DNA from: Thermoflexales bacterium
GTDB taxonomy: Bacteria; Chloroflexota; Anaerolineae; J036; Brachytrichaceae
Assembly: GCA_025056965.1 (NCBI GenBank)
Contig: JANWVF010000045.1
Span: forward strand, 1 to 51,684
Length of the DNA: 51,684 nucleotides
Reading direction: 5' to 3'
Made by a program: the position numbers and the translations under genes. This document shows, one piece after another, positions 16,045 through 25,001 of this stretch (position 1 is its first letter; each line of letters starts with the position of its first letter). The notes below the pieces were generated by a model, which was not told where the DNA came from, ran no database searches, and was given only the letters and a program-made list of their open reading frames with translations.

Positions 16045-17330
16045 GCTTTGTCGTAAGGTTTTCCATCGGCCGCGGGTGGCGTGGTGCGGCCGATGAGGCC
16101 GGCCAGCGCAATCATCGTCGCGATATACGGCGCCATCAGTAGGAACTGTGATGGAATGGGCACGTTGAGGATCGCCAGTCGGCTTTGCAGCGAGTCGGCA
16201 AAGCCAAAGATCAGTGCTGCACCAAACGCGCCGAAAGGCGTCCAGTTGCCGAAGATCATCGCCGCGAGGGCGATGAAGCCGCGTCCGGCTGTCAAGCCTT
16301 CGTCGAACCGCCCGACCGAGCCGAGGGTAAAGTAAGCGCCTGCGAATCCGGCCAGCGCGCCGCTCAGCAGCACGGCGATGTAGCGCGTGCGAAAGACATT
16401 AATGCCCAGCGTGTCGGCGGCCTTCGGATGCTCCCCGACTGCGCGCGTGCGCAGACCCCAGCGGGTGTAGAACAACGCGATGTGGATGACGACGAGCAAC
16501 CCAAACATCGCATAGGTGAAGAAGTTGTTGTCGAAGAGGATCGGGCCGATCACGGGTATGGCCGATAGCAAAGGAGTCGGCTCGGATCGGAAAGTGCCGG
16601 GGTTGTTCAGCTCGGGGAATTCGCTGAGGAACTTGGCCGAGATGAAGCTGGTGATGCCGACTGAGAAGATATTGATGACGGTGCCACTGATGATTTGATC
16701 CACCTTATAGCGGATGGACAACACGCCGTGGAAGAGTGAGAGCAGCACCCCCGTGAGCACGGCAGCGATGACGCCGATCCACAGACTGCTTGCCACGCTG
16801 CCGGCGATCGTCGCCGTGAGCGCACCGGCGAGCATCATGCCCTCGATGGCGATGTTGACAACGCCGGATCGTTCCGACATGATGCCCGATAGCGCGCCAA
16901 GCGTGAGCGGCACGGCACGCAGCAGGGTGCTGTTGATCATCGCTGCCAGGTTGATGGATTTATCGCTGGTCGCCCAAGTCAGGAACGAGGCGATGAAGAA
17001 AAGGATGATGAGCCCAAAGATAGCGTTGCTGGCCTTGCCGAAGCCGCGGACGATTTGATAGCCGCCGATGAATAGGCACGCGGATGACAAGATGGTGATC
17101 GTCGCTTGGGTTGGAACAACCAGGTCGCCCACCCGAACCACGGCTGTGCGACCTGTGTTCAAACCGAAGGTGCTCACCGCGGTCGGGTCAGCGTTGATCG
17201 CGAAGAGCGCAAAGCCGGCCAGGCCGAGCAGCAGCATGATGAAGCCGATCACGCGGTGTCGCTGGCGCTCGGCTATCGCGGCCAGCTGTGCCTGCGTGTA
17301 GCGGGGGGGCTGAGCAGTCGTCGTCGCCAT
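16041..17330 (-). CDS. Nucleoside-type ABC transporter permease (second)
   Basis: This 429-residue permease of the BPD_transp_2 family (as in B. subtilis NupQ/YufQ and other BMP-linked importers) has about ten helices. The conserved region around ALSGIMSERSGVVNIAIEGM near residue 142 is a hallmark of this family. So are GENPKAADTLGIN-like (here GEHPKAADTLGIN) and ALAGFAGAY. It pairs with the upstream permease and the double ATPase to form an importer for purine nucleosides or similar ligands. The N-terminal 110 residues, with extra helices, are longer than in some members. The ATG is at 17330 with no clear Shine-Dalgarno. The gene order BMP, ATPase, permease, permease is the classical one. 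Confidence 0.93.
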   Translation of the reverse strand: MATTTAQPPRYTQAQLAAIAERQRHRVIGFIMLLLGLAGFALFAINADPTAVSTFGLNTGRTAVVRVGDLVVPTQATITILSSACLFIGGYQIVRGFGKASNAIFGLIILFFIASFLTWATSDKSINLAAMINSTLLRAVPLTLGALSGIMSERSGVVNIAIEGMMLAGALTATIAGSVASSLWIGVIAAVLTGVLLSLFHGVLSIRYKVDQIISGTVINIFSVGITSFISAKFLSEFPELNNPGTFRSEPTPLLSAIPVIGPILFDNNFFTYAMFGLLVVIHIALFYTRWGLRTRAVGEHPKAADTLGINVFRTRYIAVLLSGALAGFAGAYFTLGSVGRFDEGLTAGRGFIALAAMIFGNWTPFGAFGAALIFGFADSLQSRLAILNVPIPSQFLLMAPYIATMIALAGLIGRTTPPAADGKPYDKA

Positions 17331-17372
17331 GGTGATCGAGTAGTCAAGTCTCCTAGTTGCCGGCCTCCGGCG

Positions 17373-18821
17373 CTATCGTCCCCATCCGCGCGTGAATACA
17401 ACCTCGCCTTCGCCCGGCTTGACGATCCGGTAGATCGCCCGGATGATGGCCGGCGCAGCCATGAACGCGATCACCAGCGCTTGAATGACGATGATGATGT
17501 CTATCGGAATTTGCGCGACGTTCTGCATGCGGGTGCCACCGCTGCGCAGCGTGCCGAACAGTAACCCGGCCAGCACTACGCCCAGCGGGTGGCTGCGGCC
17601 GAGCAGCGCCAGCGCGATGCTGTCGAAGCCATAGCCCGAGGAGAACGCATTGGCCAAGTTGTAGTTCACACCGAGCACCTCGTTCGCGCCGGCCAGTCCG
17701 GCGAGTGCGCCCGACATACACATCGCTAAGATGATGTTGAACGCGATGTTCATGCCTGCGTAGCGCGCGGCGTTCGGGTTCGCGCCCACCGTGCGAATTT
17801 CAAAACCCCAGCGAGATTTGAACAAAAACCACCAGATAAAGGCAGCTACGCCAAGCGCGATGAAGAATCCCAGATGGAAGCGGATTGGATCGGGGAAGAG
17901 GCGCGGCAACTGTGCCGACTCGGCGATGAAAGGGCTAACCGGCACCGCGCCCGGACGCTTCATCGGCCCGTTCAACAACCACTCACTCAGCCGGAAGGCG
18001 ATGTAATTCATCATGATCGTGTTGATGACCTCGTGCGCGCCTACCCGCGCTTTGAGGAGGCCGGGCACCAATCCCCAGATCGCGCCGCCTAATGCGCCCG
18101 CGCCGAGCGCCAATGGGATATGCACGACGGCCGGCAAGCCGGTGATCGCATAGCCAACGAAGACCGATGTGAGCGCGCCGATGAACAACTGACCTTCGGC
18201 ACCGATGTTGAATAGGCCGCAGCGAAATCCCAGCGCCACTGCCAGCCCAGCGAAGATATACGGCGTAGATGCCACCAACGACTCGGAGATCGGGTAAAAC
18301 GCCAGGCCGATTGCGCGCGCATCCCCGCTGCTCAGCGCGGCGACGATCTGCAGCGGATTGCCCAGCGAGCCTTCGAGCAATGCGCCGTATGCGCTGGTCA
18401 CTGCGTTCCATGCTAGCCAGAGCACCGGCCCGAAACCGATGACCACTAGCAGCCCGATTACCGCGCCGATCGTCAGCACGGCAGAGACGACGCCGAACCA
18501 GCGCGCTTGGCCCACGTTTCCCACAAACCGCAACCTGCTGAGGATGATCTCCGGCCGGCGGCTGAAGGCTGTGCCGCCGACGAGAACGGCGACCGTCATG
18601 ACCAAGAGGATGTAGCCGATCGCGTTCAATCGGCTCGTCGTGTCGGCCAGTGCTTCCAAAACTTTGAAATCGCTCAGGGCGATGATGAAACCGCCGACGA
18701 GGAACGCAGTGAGAAGCGCCAATGCCGGTAACTGGATCGCCTCCCAGGCGCGCTGCCATAGAGACCGATGCCGCGCCTCGGTAACCGGCGGAATAACCTC
18801 TCTGAGAACGGATTCTGCCAC
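17373..18821 (-). CDS. Nucleoside-type ABC transporter permease (first)
   Basis: This 482-residue inner-membrane permease of the same BPD_transp_2 family (NupP/YufP type) starts at GTG 18821 behind a strong GGAGGGAG. The family signature GLAVALGFRCGLFNIGAEGQ lies near residue 190. The cytoplasmic coupling segment is ANPNAARYAGMN, and the late helix motif is GLAGANEVLG. About 11-12 helices are predicted, with an extended N terminus of four helices. It is encoded 33 bases after the ATPase. Together with the 16041 permease it forms the heterodimeric channel. The ligand is set by the BMP lipoprotein, and a nucleoside is the usual one. Confidence 0.93.
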   Translation of the reverse strand: MAESVLREVIPPVTEARHRSLWQRAWEAIQLPALALLTAFLVGGFIIALSDFKVLEALADTTSRLNAIGYILLVMTVAVLVGGTAFSRRPEIILSRLRFVGNVGQARWFGVVSAVLTIGAVIGLLVVIGFGPVLWLAWNAVTSAYGALLEGSLGNPLQIVAALSSGDARAIGLAFYPISESLVASTPYIFAGLAVALGFRCGLFNIGAEGQLFIGALTSVFVGYAITGLPAVVHIPLALGAGALGGAIWGLVPGLLKARVGAHEVINTIMMNYIAFRLSEWLLNGPMKRPGAVPVSPFIAESAQLPRLFPDPIRFHLGFFIALGVAAFIWWFLFKSRWGFEIRTVGANPNAARYAGMNIAFNIILAMCMSGALAGLAGANEVLGVNYNLANAFSSGYGFDSIALALLGRSHPLGVVLAGLLFGTLRSGGTRMQNVAQIPIDIIIVIQALVIAFMAAPAIIRAIYRIVKPGEGEVVFTRGWGR

Positions 18822-18854
18822 GCTTTGCTCCCTCCTCTTGCTGCCGGATCTACC

Positions 18855-20414
18855 TTAAGTCACCACTTCGACGCGCTGTCGTCGCTCCGGTGCGGGCGTC
18901 GTCGCCGGATCGGCGCCGGCCATCAATAACCCGAGATATTCTTTCGTCGCGGTTTCGGCATCTACGACGGCAACCACGCGGCCACGATACATGACCGCGA
19001 TGCGGTCGGACAGGGCCAGAATTTCATCGAGTTCGGACGAGATGAGCAGCACAGCTGCGCCTTCGTCCCGCTTGCGCACGATCTGTTGATGAATGTATTC
19101 GATTGAGCCGACGTCTAGGCCGCGCGTCGGCTGAGAGGCAACCAGCAATTTGACCGGGCGGGAGAGCTCGCGGGCGACGATGACCTTCTGCTGATTGCCG
19201 CCGGAGAGCGCGGCGGCCGGCGTCTGCACGCTCGGGGTGCGCACGTCGAATTGCTGCACTAGTCGTGCGGCCTCCTTCTGGATCGCTTGCTCGTCAATCA
19301 CGACACCCTTGGCGAAGGGCGGTTTGTAATATTCCTGCAGCGCGATGTTGTCGGCCACGGGATAACTCAGCACCAGCCCGTCGCGCTGGCGGTCCTCAGG
19401 CACGTGCGCGACGCCCAGTTCGGTGATGCGGCGAGGTGACGCGCCGGTCACGTCGTGGCCGAGGATGTGAATGCTGCCGCTGACCGGACGGCGCAGGCCT
19501 GTGATCACTTCGACCAACTCGGTCTGGCCATTCCCCTGCACGCCGGCCACGCCCAAGATTTCGCCGGCGCGCACCTCGAGCGTCACGTCGTCCACAGCGA
19601 CGTTGAGCCGGTCGTCAAGCACTTCGAGGTGTTCTAAACTCAGCACGACCTCGCCGGGCTTCGCCCGTGCCTTCTCTACCTCTAGGGATACCTCGCGCCC
19701 GACCATCATCGCTGCAAGCGAAGCTTCGGTTGTCTGTGCCGGCGTCGTGCTGCCGACCACCCGACCGGCGCGCAGGACGGTGATGCGATCTGCCGTGGCC
19801 AGCACCTCTTTCAACTTGTGCGTGATGAAGATGAGTGATTTGCCCTGATCCACCAGCGAACGAATGACTTTGAAGAGGTCGTTGACTTCTTGCGGCGTTA
19901 GCACTGCTGTCGGCTCGTCAAGGATGAGGATGTCCGCGTTGCGGAAGAGCAATTTAATGATCTCTACGCGCTGTTGCACGCCGACGGGCAGGTCTTTGAC
20001 ATACGCATCTGGATCCACCTCGAGCCCATACTGCTTGGAGAGGTCACGGATGCGTTGCGCCGCGCCGCGCCGGTCGAGGAAGACCCCGGCAGTGAGCATC
20101 TCGTCGCCGAGCATAACGTTTTCGGCGACGGTGAGCACCGGCACGAGCATGAAGTGCTGGTGTACCATGCCGATGCCGGCGCGAATAGCATCACTGGGGC
20201 TGTGAATCTTGATCGGCCGACCGCGCACAATAATTTCGCCCTCGTCCGGTTGATACAGACCATAGAGGATGTTCATCAACGTGGACTTGCCGGCCCCATT
20301 CTCGCCGAGCAAAGCGTGGATTTCATTCTGCTCCAGCGTCAGCGAGATACGGTCGTTAGCCAGGACGCCTGGGAAGCGCTTGGTAATGTTGCGCAGTTCA
20401 AGGACGGGGGCCAT
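18855..20414 (-). CDS. ABC transporter double ATPase, nucleoside/sugar type
   Basis: This 519-residue protein has two nucleotide-binding domains and energises the importer. Domain 1 has Walker A GENGAGKST near residue 38 and Walker B LILDEPTAVL near 165. Its degenerate signature is LPVGVQQRVEI. Domain 2 has the altered Walker A GVQGNGQTE near 290 and a good signature LSGGNQQK near 405. Such asymmetry is typical for the NupO/YufO/RbsA group. The ATG at 20414 is 71 bases from the BMP gene stop, with a strong hairpin between them. The GNGQTE loop lacks the Lys of Walker A, so ATP hydrolysis probably relies on one composite site. Confidence 0.94.
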   Translation of the reverse strand: MAPVLELRNITKRFPGVLANDRISLTLEQNEIHALLGENGAGKSTLMNILYGLYQPDEGEIIVRGRPIKIHSPSDAIRAGIGMVHQHFMLVPVLTVAENVMLGDEMLTAGVFLDRRGAAQRIRDLSKQYGLEVDPDAYVKDLPVGVQQRVEIIKLLFRNADILILDEPTAVLTPQEVNDLFKVIRSLVDQGKSLIFITHKLKEVLATADRITVLRAGRVVGSTTPAQTTEASLAAMMVGREVSLEVEKARAKPGEVVLSLEHLEVLDDRLNVAVDDVTLEVRAGEILGVAGVQGNGQTELVEVITGLRRPVSGSIHILGHDVTGASPRRITELGVAHVPEDRQRDGLVLSYPVADNIALQEYYKPPFAKGVVIDEQAIQKEAARLVQQFDVRTPSVQTPAAALSGGNQQKVIVARELSRPVKLLVASQPTRGLDVGSIEYIHQQIVRKRDEGAAVLLISSELDEILALSDRIAVMYRGRVVAVVDAETATKEYLGLLMAGADPATTPAPERRQRVEVVT

Positions 20415-20433
20415 CTAACCGGTGGATGAGTTA

Positions 20434-20472
20434 AAAGAGAGACCGGGCTTCTGCTCGAAGTCCGGTCTCTCC
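20434..20472 (-). terminator. Intercistronic hairpin terminator between BMP and ATPase genes
   Basis: On the minus strand an arm of about 14 bases, GAGAGACCGGACTT, pairs with its complement across a 7-base loop (one G-U pair), and TTTTAAC follows. The element lies after the BMP lipoprotein stop and before the ATPase start within one operon. A leaky terminator or mRNA-stabilising stem here would give more binding protein than membrane components, as in many ABC importer operons. Confidence 0.75.
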
Positions 20473-20485
20473 AAAACATGAGCAA

Positions 20486-21598
20486 CTATGGTTTGGTCTT
20501 GATCGTGCCGTCAATGATCCCCTGGATGATGCCGGGAAGATCGTCTTTGACTTTCTGTGGGACGATGGCGTCGAGGTCGTGGAACGGCGCGATGCCGACG
20601 CCGTTGTTAGCCAGCGTAGCGACTTTAGTCCCGCCGCTGAATGTGCCGTCGGCGATGGCGCGCGCTGCTTCGACGACGCTCACGTCGAGCCGCTTGAGCA
20701 CGCTGGTCAGCACGATGCTCTTATATTCGGGCGCGGACTCGTACCAGTCGCTGTCCACTCCGATCAGATAGGCACCGCCTCGCTCCAAGATTGCTGCGGC
20801 CGTGCCCAAGCCGACCGGCCCGGCGACCGGCATGATTACGTCGGCACCCTCGTCCATCAGCGTCTCACCCATGCGACGTCCGTCGTCGGTGCTCTCAAAG
20901 TTGCCGGTGAATAGGCCGTCGCCTTTGGCGCTGTCCCAGCCCAAGACCTGGACGTTGGCGTTGTTCTTCTGGTTGTAGTACTTCACGCCCTGCTCGAAAC
21001 CAATCATGAAGTCGGTGACGGGCGGAATGTTGATGCCGCCGAAGGTGCCGACCTTACCGGTCTTAGACACGGCTGCAGCGACGTAGCCGGCGAGAAACGC
21101 ACCCTGGTCGGTGGCATACACCTGGCCCCACACGTTGGGAATGGGAGGATCGTAGGTGAAGTCGAGAATTTGGAACTTCTGATTGGGATTGGCTTCGGCA
21201 GCAGCTTTCGTCGCGTCACCCAGCAGGAAGCCAACGGTTACGATCAGGTCACAGTTGGAAGCCAGGAATTCGTTGATGTTCTTCTCGTAGTCGGTCTGCT
21301 GCTGCGACTCGAGGTAACGAGCCTCGGCGCCGAACTCCTTGGCGACTTGTTGTGCGCCAGCCCAGGCAGTCTGGTTGAAGCTCTTGTCGTCAATGCCGCC
21401 GACGTCGGTCACTTGGCAGATTTTGCCGATCTTGCCGGCAGGCGCCTCGGTCGGTGCGGCCGGAGCTTCCGTTGGCGCAGCAGGTGCCTCGGTCGGCGCC
21501 GGAGGTTGAGTTGGCGCGGCGGGTGTCGGCGGGGTCGTGCCGCAAGCGGCTAAGAGCAATGCTGCCAGTGCGGGGAGCGTAATGAGTGACTTTCTCAT
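20486..21598 (-). CDS. BMP-family (BmpA/PnrA-like) nucleoside-binding lipoprotein
   Basis: This 370-residue extracellular solute-binding lipoprotein carries ligand to the ABC importer. The signal peptide ends in LLAAC with Cys19. A Pro/Thr/Ala linker with three APTEAP-like repeats runs to about residue 55. The BMP domain starts with KICQVTDVGGIDDKSFNQ, whose Asp-rich loop and Phe contact the nucleoside in PnrA-type proteins. The start at 21598 (MRKSLIT) is chosen because of the signal sequence and the upstream AAGGAGAAG. The open frame extends to 21715 without signal-like sequence. A promoter candidate lies 84-111 bases upstream. The specificity is purine nucleoside by family and by the neighbouring SsnA, not proven. 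Confidence 0.93.
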   Translation of the reverse strand: MRKSLITLPALAALLLAACGTTPPTPAAPTQPPAPTEAPAAPTEAPAAPTEAPAGKIGKICQVTDVGGIDDKSFNQTAWAGAQQVAKEFGAEARYLESQQQTDYEKNINEFLASNCDLIVTVGFLLGDATKAAAEANPNQKFQILDFTYDPPIPNVWGQVYATDQGAFLAGYVAAAVSKTGKVGTFGGINIPPVTDFMIGFEQGVKYYNQKNNANVQVLGWDSAKGDGLFTGNFESTDDGRRMGETLMDEGADVIMPVAGPVGLGTAAAILERGGAYLIGVDSDWYESAPEYKSIVLTSVLKRLDVSVVEAARAIADGTFSGGTKVATLANNGVGIAPFHDLDAIVPQKVKDDLPGIIQGIIDGTIKTKP

Positions 21599-21681
21599 CT
21601 TCTTCTCTTCTCCTTTGTTAGGGTCTTCGGAACATTCAGCGAGTGCGCTGCTTCGCACATCCGCGCTCGCCATGACGACGG

Positions 21682-21709
21682 ATTCTACGGTAAAGAGTAG
21701 TTTGAGCAA
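21682..21709 (-). promoter_or_regulatory. Candidate promoter of the nucleoside transporter operon
   Basis: On the minus strand TTGCTC (21704-21709) and TAGAAT (21682-21687) are spaced by 16 bases, pointing to the BMP lipoprotein gene. The -10 has one mismatch to consensus and the -35 is moderate. It lies in the 129-base gap after the PLP-enzyme gene, so the importer may be transcribed separately from the upstream genes. Confidence 0.35.
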
Positions 21710-21727
21710 ACTCATCCGTGCGCCCGT

Positions 21728-23125
21728 TCAACCGCGCAAGGCAGCGATCTTCCGGTCTAGTTCGGGAATCTTGGCCTGCTCGGCCAGCCACCACTCCGGA
21801 TCGAGCTGGGCGTTGAGTTCCTCGACGGTCTTGCCCTGCTGTTCGACCCACGTGTAGTACTTGAGGTTGTGCCACTGGCGACGATTGTCCGGCGTGCCGT
21901 CCTTGATCCAGTCGGTCTTTTGGCGATGAAGCACTTCGCCGATGCAAGCCTCGGCAGCCGCCGGCGTCAACGGGTGGCGCGCCTCCCAGTCCTGCATCAC
22001 CGAGCGGTAGCGGTCCGGTCCATCGGTGGCCACCGTCACGATGACGTCGCCCTTGCCTAAGCCGAAGTGCTTGGCCGTCTTGATCGCGCCGATCAGGTTA
22101 CAGACGCCGCTGATGCCGAAGGTGGCTTCAATCCGGCGCGCCGTCTCACCGTCTATGCCGAAGTGCCTCGTCAGCACCTCGCCGCCCAGCGGATGCGTGA
22201 ACACTTGGAGCACGCGCAGGCATTCGACGTCGTCTATGCAGGCGAGCGCGTCCATGTTGGTGACGTGATGAATCCAAGTCACGTGTTTGTCGCCGATGCC
22301 CTGGATCTCGTGGCTGCCGTAGCCGTTGTTGTAAAGCGTCGGGCATTGAATCGGTTCTAGGCCGACGATTTTGCAATCGGGGAAGACTTGTTTCAGCCGA
22401 TCTCCGGCGCCGATCGTGCCGGCGCTGCCCATGGCGGAGCAGAACGCCGCGATGCGGCGCGCCCCCAGCTGCGCGCGCAGCTCTTCCTGCAACTCAACGA
22501 TGGTGTTGCCGGTGACGTAGTAGTGAAAGCGGTAGTTCCCCATCTCGCTGAACTGATTCATGATGCGCACCGAGTCCGGGTGTTCGCGCATCAGCCGCTT
22601 GCACTCGTCGTAGATCTCTTTCACGTTGCTTTCGCTGCCGTAGGTCTTGATGTAACTCGCGCCGTAGCTTTCGATCTTCTCGAACCGCTCGCGGCTCATG
22701 CCCTCCGGCAAAATCACCATGCTCTTGAAGCCGGCGCGCGGCCCAACCCACGATCCGCCGATGCCGTAGTTGCCGGTGCTGGGGAAGACCAACGTGTGCT
22801 TCTGGGGTTCGATCTCGCCGTTGACGTACTTCTCGATCAGCACTGAATAGGCCGGGCCGACCTTGTGACTGCCGGTCGGGAAGTCTTTCGCCACCAGCAC
22901 CACGATCTCAGCATCCACGTTGGTCAGCGCGCGCGGCATCACTAGGTAATTGACCTGCGGCTTGCCGTTGCACAGATCGGCGTCCGGCTTGAGCCAGTGA
23001 ATGTTGAACAAGTTGATCGGATCCAGTGGAGCTGCGGTGCGCGCTTGGGTGGCGCGTTCGCGAATAGCGGGGTCTACCCGCTGCGGATGCAACATCTCTT
23101 CAAACGTGGGAAACAAGACGTTCAT
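21728..23125 (-). CDS. PLP-dependent fold-type II enzyme (cysteine synthase/threonine synthase-like)
   Basis: This 465-residue enzyme of the tryptophan-synthase-beta/cysteine-synthase superfamily has its PLP Lys in the TGSHKVGPAY segment near residue 93. The substrate loop FPSTGNYGIGG is near 120, and the phosphate-binding Gly loop is SAMGSAGTIGAG. It is longer than cysteine synthases (about 310 residues) because of a C-terminal extension of about 100 residues. It catalyses a beta-elimination or replacement on an amino acid substrate that cannot be fixed from sequence. A YgeX-like ammonia-lyase function would suit a purine-catabolism setting, but that is a guess. ATG 23125 is preferred over 23146 because GGAG lies seven bases upstream. 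Confidence 0.78.
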   Translation of the reverse strand: MNVLFPTFEEMLHPQRVDPAIRERATQARTAAPLDPINLFNIHWLKPDADLCNGKPQVNYLVMPRALTNVDAEIVVLVAKDFPTGSHKVGPAYSVLIEKYVNGEIEPQKHTLVFPSTGNYGIGGSWVGPRAGFKSMVILPEGMSRERFEKIESYGASYIKTYGSESNVKEIYDECKRLMREHPDSVRIMNQFSEMGNYRFHYYVTGNTIVELQEELRAQLGARRIAAFCSAMGSAGTIGAGDRLKQVFPDCKIVGLEPIQCPTLYNNGYGSHEIQGIGDKHVTWIHHVTNMDALACIDDVECLRVLQVFTHPLGGEVLTRHFGIDGETARRIEATFGISGVCNLIGAIKTAKHFGLGKGDVIVTVATDGPDRYRSVMQDWEARHPLTPAAAEACIGEVLHRQKTDWIKDGTPDNRRQWHNLKYYTWVEQQGKTVEELNAQLDPEWWLAEQAKIPELDRKIAALRG

Positions 23126-23214
23126 ATGAAATCTCCAGTCAGACAAGTTGACAACTCCAAATCACGACGCACTAGGCATAGGTTACCCGCTGAAGGGCGT
23201 TGCAAAGGGGCGCG

Positions 23215-24030
23215 TCAAGCGTCGCCAAGGGTGATGCTGAGCCCGGCGACCGGCACGAACACATGGCCGTCGAACTCGCGCTGTGCTTCCTCGATCAGCG
23301 CGTGCTCTCGGCCCTCATAGATCGCGTCAATGTGCACGAGCGCCAGGCGCTGCGCGCCGCAGGTGCGAGCGTTGCGGCCAGCGATTTGTGCTGTGCTGTG
23401 ACCATACGCACCGTCGGCATACTCCGGGTTGAGCGTGGCGCTGTAGGTTGCCTCATGGACGAGTAGCTCGGCATCGCGCCCCAGCAAAGCGATGTTGTCG
23501 TTTGGGCCGGTATCACCCGTGAAGGCAACGACGTGCTTCCCGAGTTGGTTGCGCGTCTCGATGCGTAAACCGAGCGACGGCGCGAAGTCCGAATGGGCCA
23601 TGGGCGCGGTGGTCAGCATGATGTTCGGATGAATCTGCGTCCGGCCGATGCTCTCCTGCGGCACGCTGATGCGCGGCGCGCTTTCGGCCACGCCCTCCAC
23701 CGTCCCATAGCTCACGGCCATCAGCGCGTCGAGCGCGTCGAATGTCTGAGGGCTGGCGATGAGCGTGGGCGCTTGCAGTTTCGGATCTTCGCTGAGCTCA
23801 TACCACAACATCAGCATCGGATAGCCCAACACGTGGTCGCCGTGGCGATGGGTGAAGAAGACGTGCGTGATCTGCGCCGGCGAGATGCCTACTGCGTCGA
23901 GTTGCTGGAGGATCGCCGGCCCGCAGTCAATCAGGATGTTTTCGTTGCCGGCTCGGACGAGATAGGCGGCATTGGTGCCGTTGCGCATCGGGATCGCCGC
24001 GCCTACGCCCAAGAAGATTACCTCAATCAT
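23215..24030 (-). CDS. RNase Z-like metallo-beta-lactamase-fold hydrolase
   Basis: This 271-residue metallo-hydrolase of the RNase Z/ElaC-like clade has the metal motif THRHGDH near residue 61 and a second ligand His in APMAHSDF near 146. The ligand Asp is in FTGDTGPND near 175 and the last His in LVHIDAIYE near 240. Members act as tRNA 3' endonucleases or arylsulfatase/phosphodiesterase-like enzymes. The exosite arm needed for tRNA processing is not evident, so a small-molecule phosphodiesterase or lactonase is equally possible. ATG 24030 (MIEVIFLG) is preferred over the 24087 start because the domain begins there and GGAGG lies upstream. Confidence 0.85.
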   Translation of the reverse strand: MIEVIFLGVGAAIPMRNGTNAAYLVRAGNENILIDCGPAILQQLDAVGISPAQITHVFFTHRHGDHVLGYPMLMLWYELSEDPKLQAPTLIASPQTFDALDALMAVSYGTVEGVAESAPRISVPQESIGRTQIHPNIMLTTAPMAHSDFAPSLGLRIETRNQLGKHVVAFTGDTGPNDNIALLGRDAELLVHEATYSATLNPEYADGAYGHSTAQIAGRNARTCGAQRLALVHIDAIYEGREHALIEEAQREFDGHVFVPVAGLSITLGDA

Positions 24031-24064
24031 GCTGCTGACGCCTTCCTCCGCACGATGCGCGCGC

Positions 24065-24766
24065 CTATTCATATCGCCACAGGTCACCCTGAGCGCGCCT
24101 GACGGCGAGCGAGGCCGGCCTCGCTCCGCCCTGAGCCGTAGCGCCGTGCTCCGACATGGGCTGGATACTCAGCGCTGAGCCGGATATCGAGAAAGTGTAA
24201 GTCGCATTCGACTTGACCGGAGCGCCGCCGCAAAGCGTCTCTAGGTCGTGGACGGCGCGATCGAGATGGTTGACGAGGATGGCTAGTTCGGCGATCCCCT
24301 GAGCGCCGTTAGGATGGCTGCGCTGCTCGCCGGTCGGGACGCGCAGCTCACGAGGGGTCAAGTCCTCGATGAGGAACGGCAATCCCTCAGCGCCCTGCGG
24401 CGGCCAGCTCGTGCGCCAGCGAATCGTAATGCCATCGGGACGTTGTCGCCCGCCCTCGACCGGCGCCGTGTAGTCAAGCCCGCGGACGTTGATCTGTTGC
24501 ACGAACGCCGGCAGGTCGCTCACGGCTACTGCGTAGTCAATGAGCCCAGGGGCGGAGCGGAAGCGATCCCAGCGGTGGGACGTAGCTGCGGGGGTGCGAA
24601 AGGCGAGCAGCTCGATGTAGCTGCCGTCGGCGAAACAGATGAGCGCGTTGTGGGTCAAGCCGTCGGCATGTACCCCACCCGGCGTGACGGTGAAGCCGTC
24701 GTCGCGCCATCGGCGTTGTGCTGCATCGAGGTCATCAACCAGGATGACGACGTGGTCGAGTTTCAT
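24065..24766 (-). CDS. Glyoxalase-like (VOC superfamily) protein
   Basis: This 233-residue protein has a canonical VOC beta-alpha start (MKLDHVVILVDDLDAAQRRW), which fixes the start at 24766 although the frame is open to 25075. The segment GGVHADGLTHNALICFADG and the second half starting GIAELAILVNHLDRAV form paired beta-alpha-beta modules. The layout fits the glyoxalase-like domain (PF13468 type), which is usually not catalytically characterised. A metal-binding His/Glu set is incomplete, so activity is uncertain. It stands first in the run of minus-strand genes leading to the nucleoside importer. A structured 380-base non-coding stretch precedes it. Confidence 0.75.
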   Translation of the reverse strand: MKLDHVVILVDDLDAAQRRWRDDGFTVTPGGVHADGLTHNALICFADGSYIELLAFRTPAATSHRWDRFRSAPGLIDYAVAVSDLPAFVQQINVRGLDYTAPVEGGRQRPDGITIRWRTSWPPQGAEGLPFLIEDLTPRELRVPTGEQRSHPNGAQGIAELAILVNHLDRAVHDLETLCGGAPVKSNATYTFSISGSALSIQPMSEHGATAQGGARPASLAVRRAQGDLWRYE

Positions 24767-24847
24767 GCCGGAGAAAGTATAGACGGGTGTGTAGCCAGGC
24801 GCACCTACTATGGCTATGTGCTCGTCCTCGCCGTCATCGCGGTCGTG

Positions 24848-24880
24848 GGTGGCGCTAACCGTTAGCTGGGCATCGCCACC
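24848..24880. repeat. Nested palindrome
   Basis: Outer arms GGTGGCG (24848-24854) and CGCCACC (24874-24880) pair perfectly. Inside them GCTAAC-C-GTTAGC (24854-24866) is itself a 13-base palindrome. The element lies 82 bases upstream of the glyoxalase-like start. It could be an operator, an mRNA leader stem or a REP-like unit. Confidence 0.6.
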
Positions 24881-25001
24881 TTCTAACAAGCGCGCCCGGC
24901 CCTGCATCGGCGGCTGTTTGGGCACGACTGTGGCATCCCAGCCTATGACACCTTTCGACGACTTGGCGACGGATGTCAGGCAGGTAGCCCATCGGGTTGG
25001 G

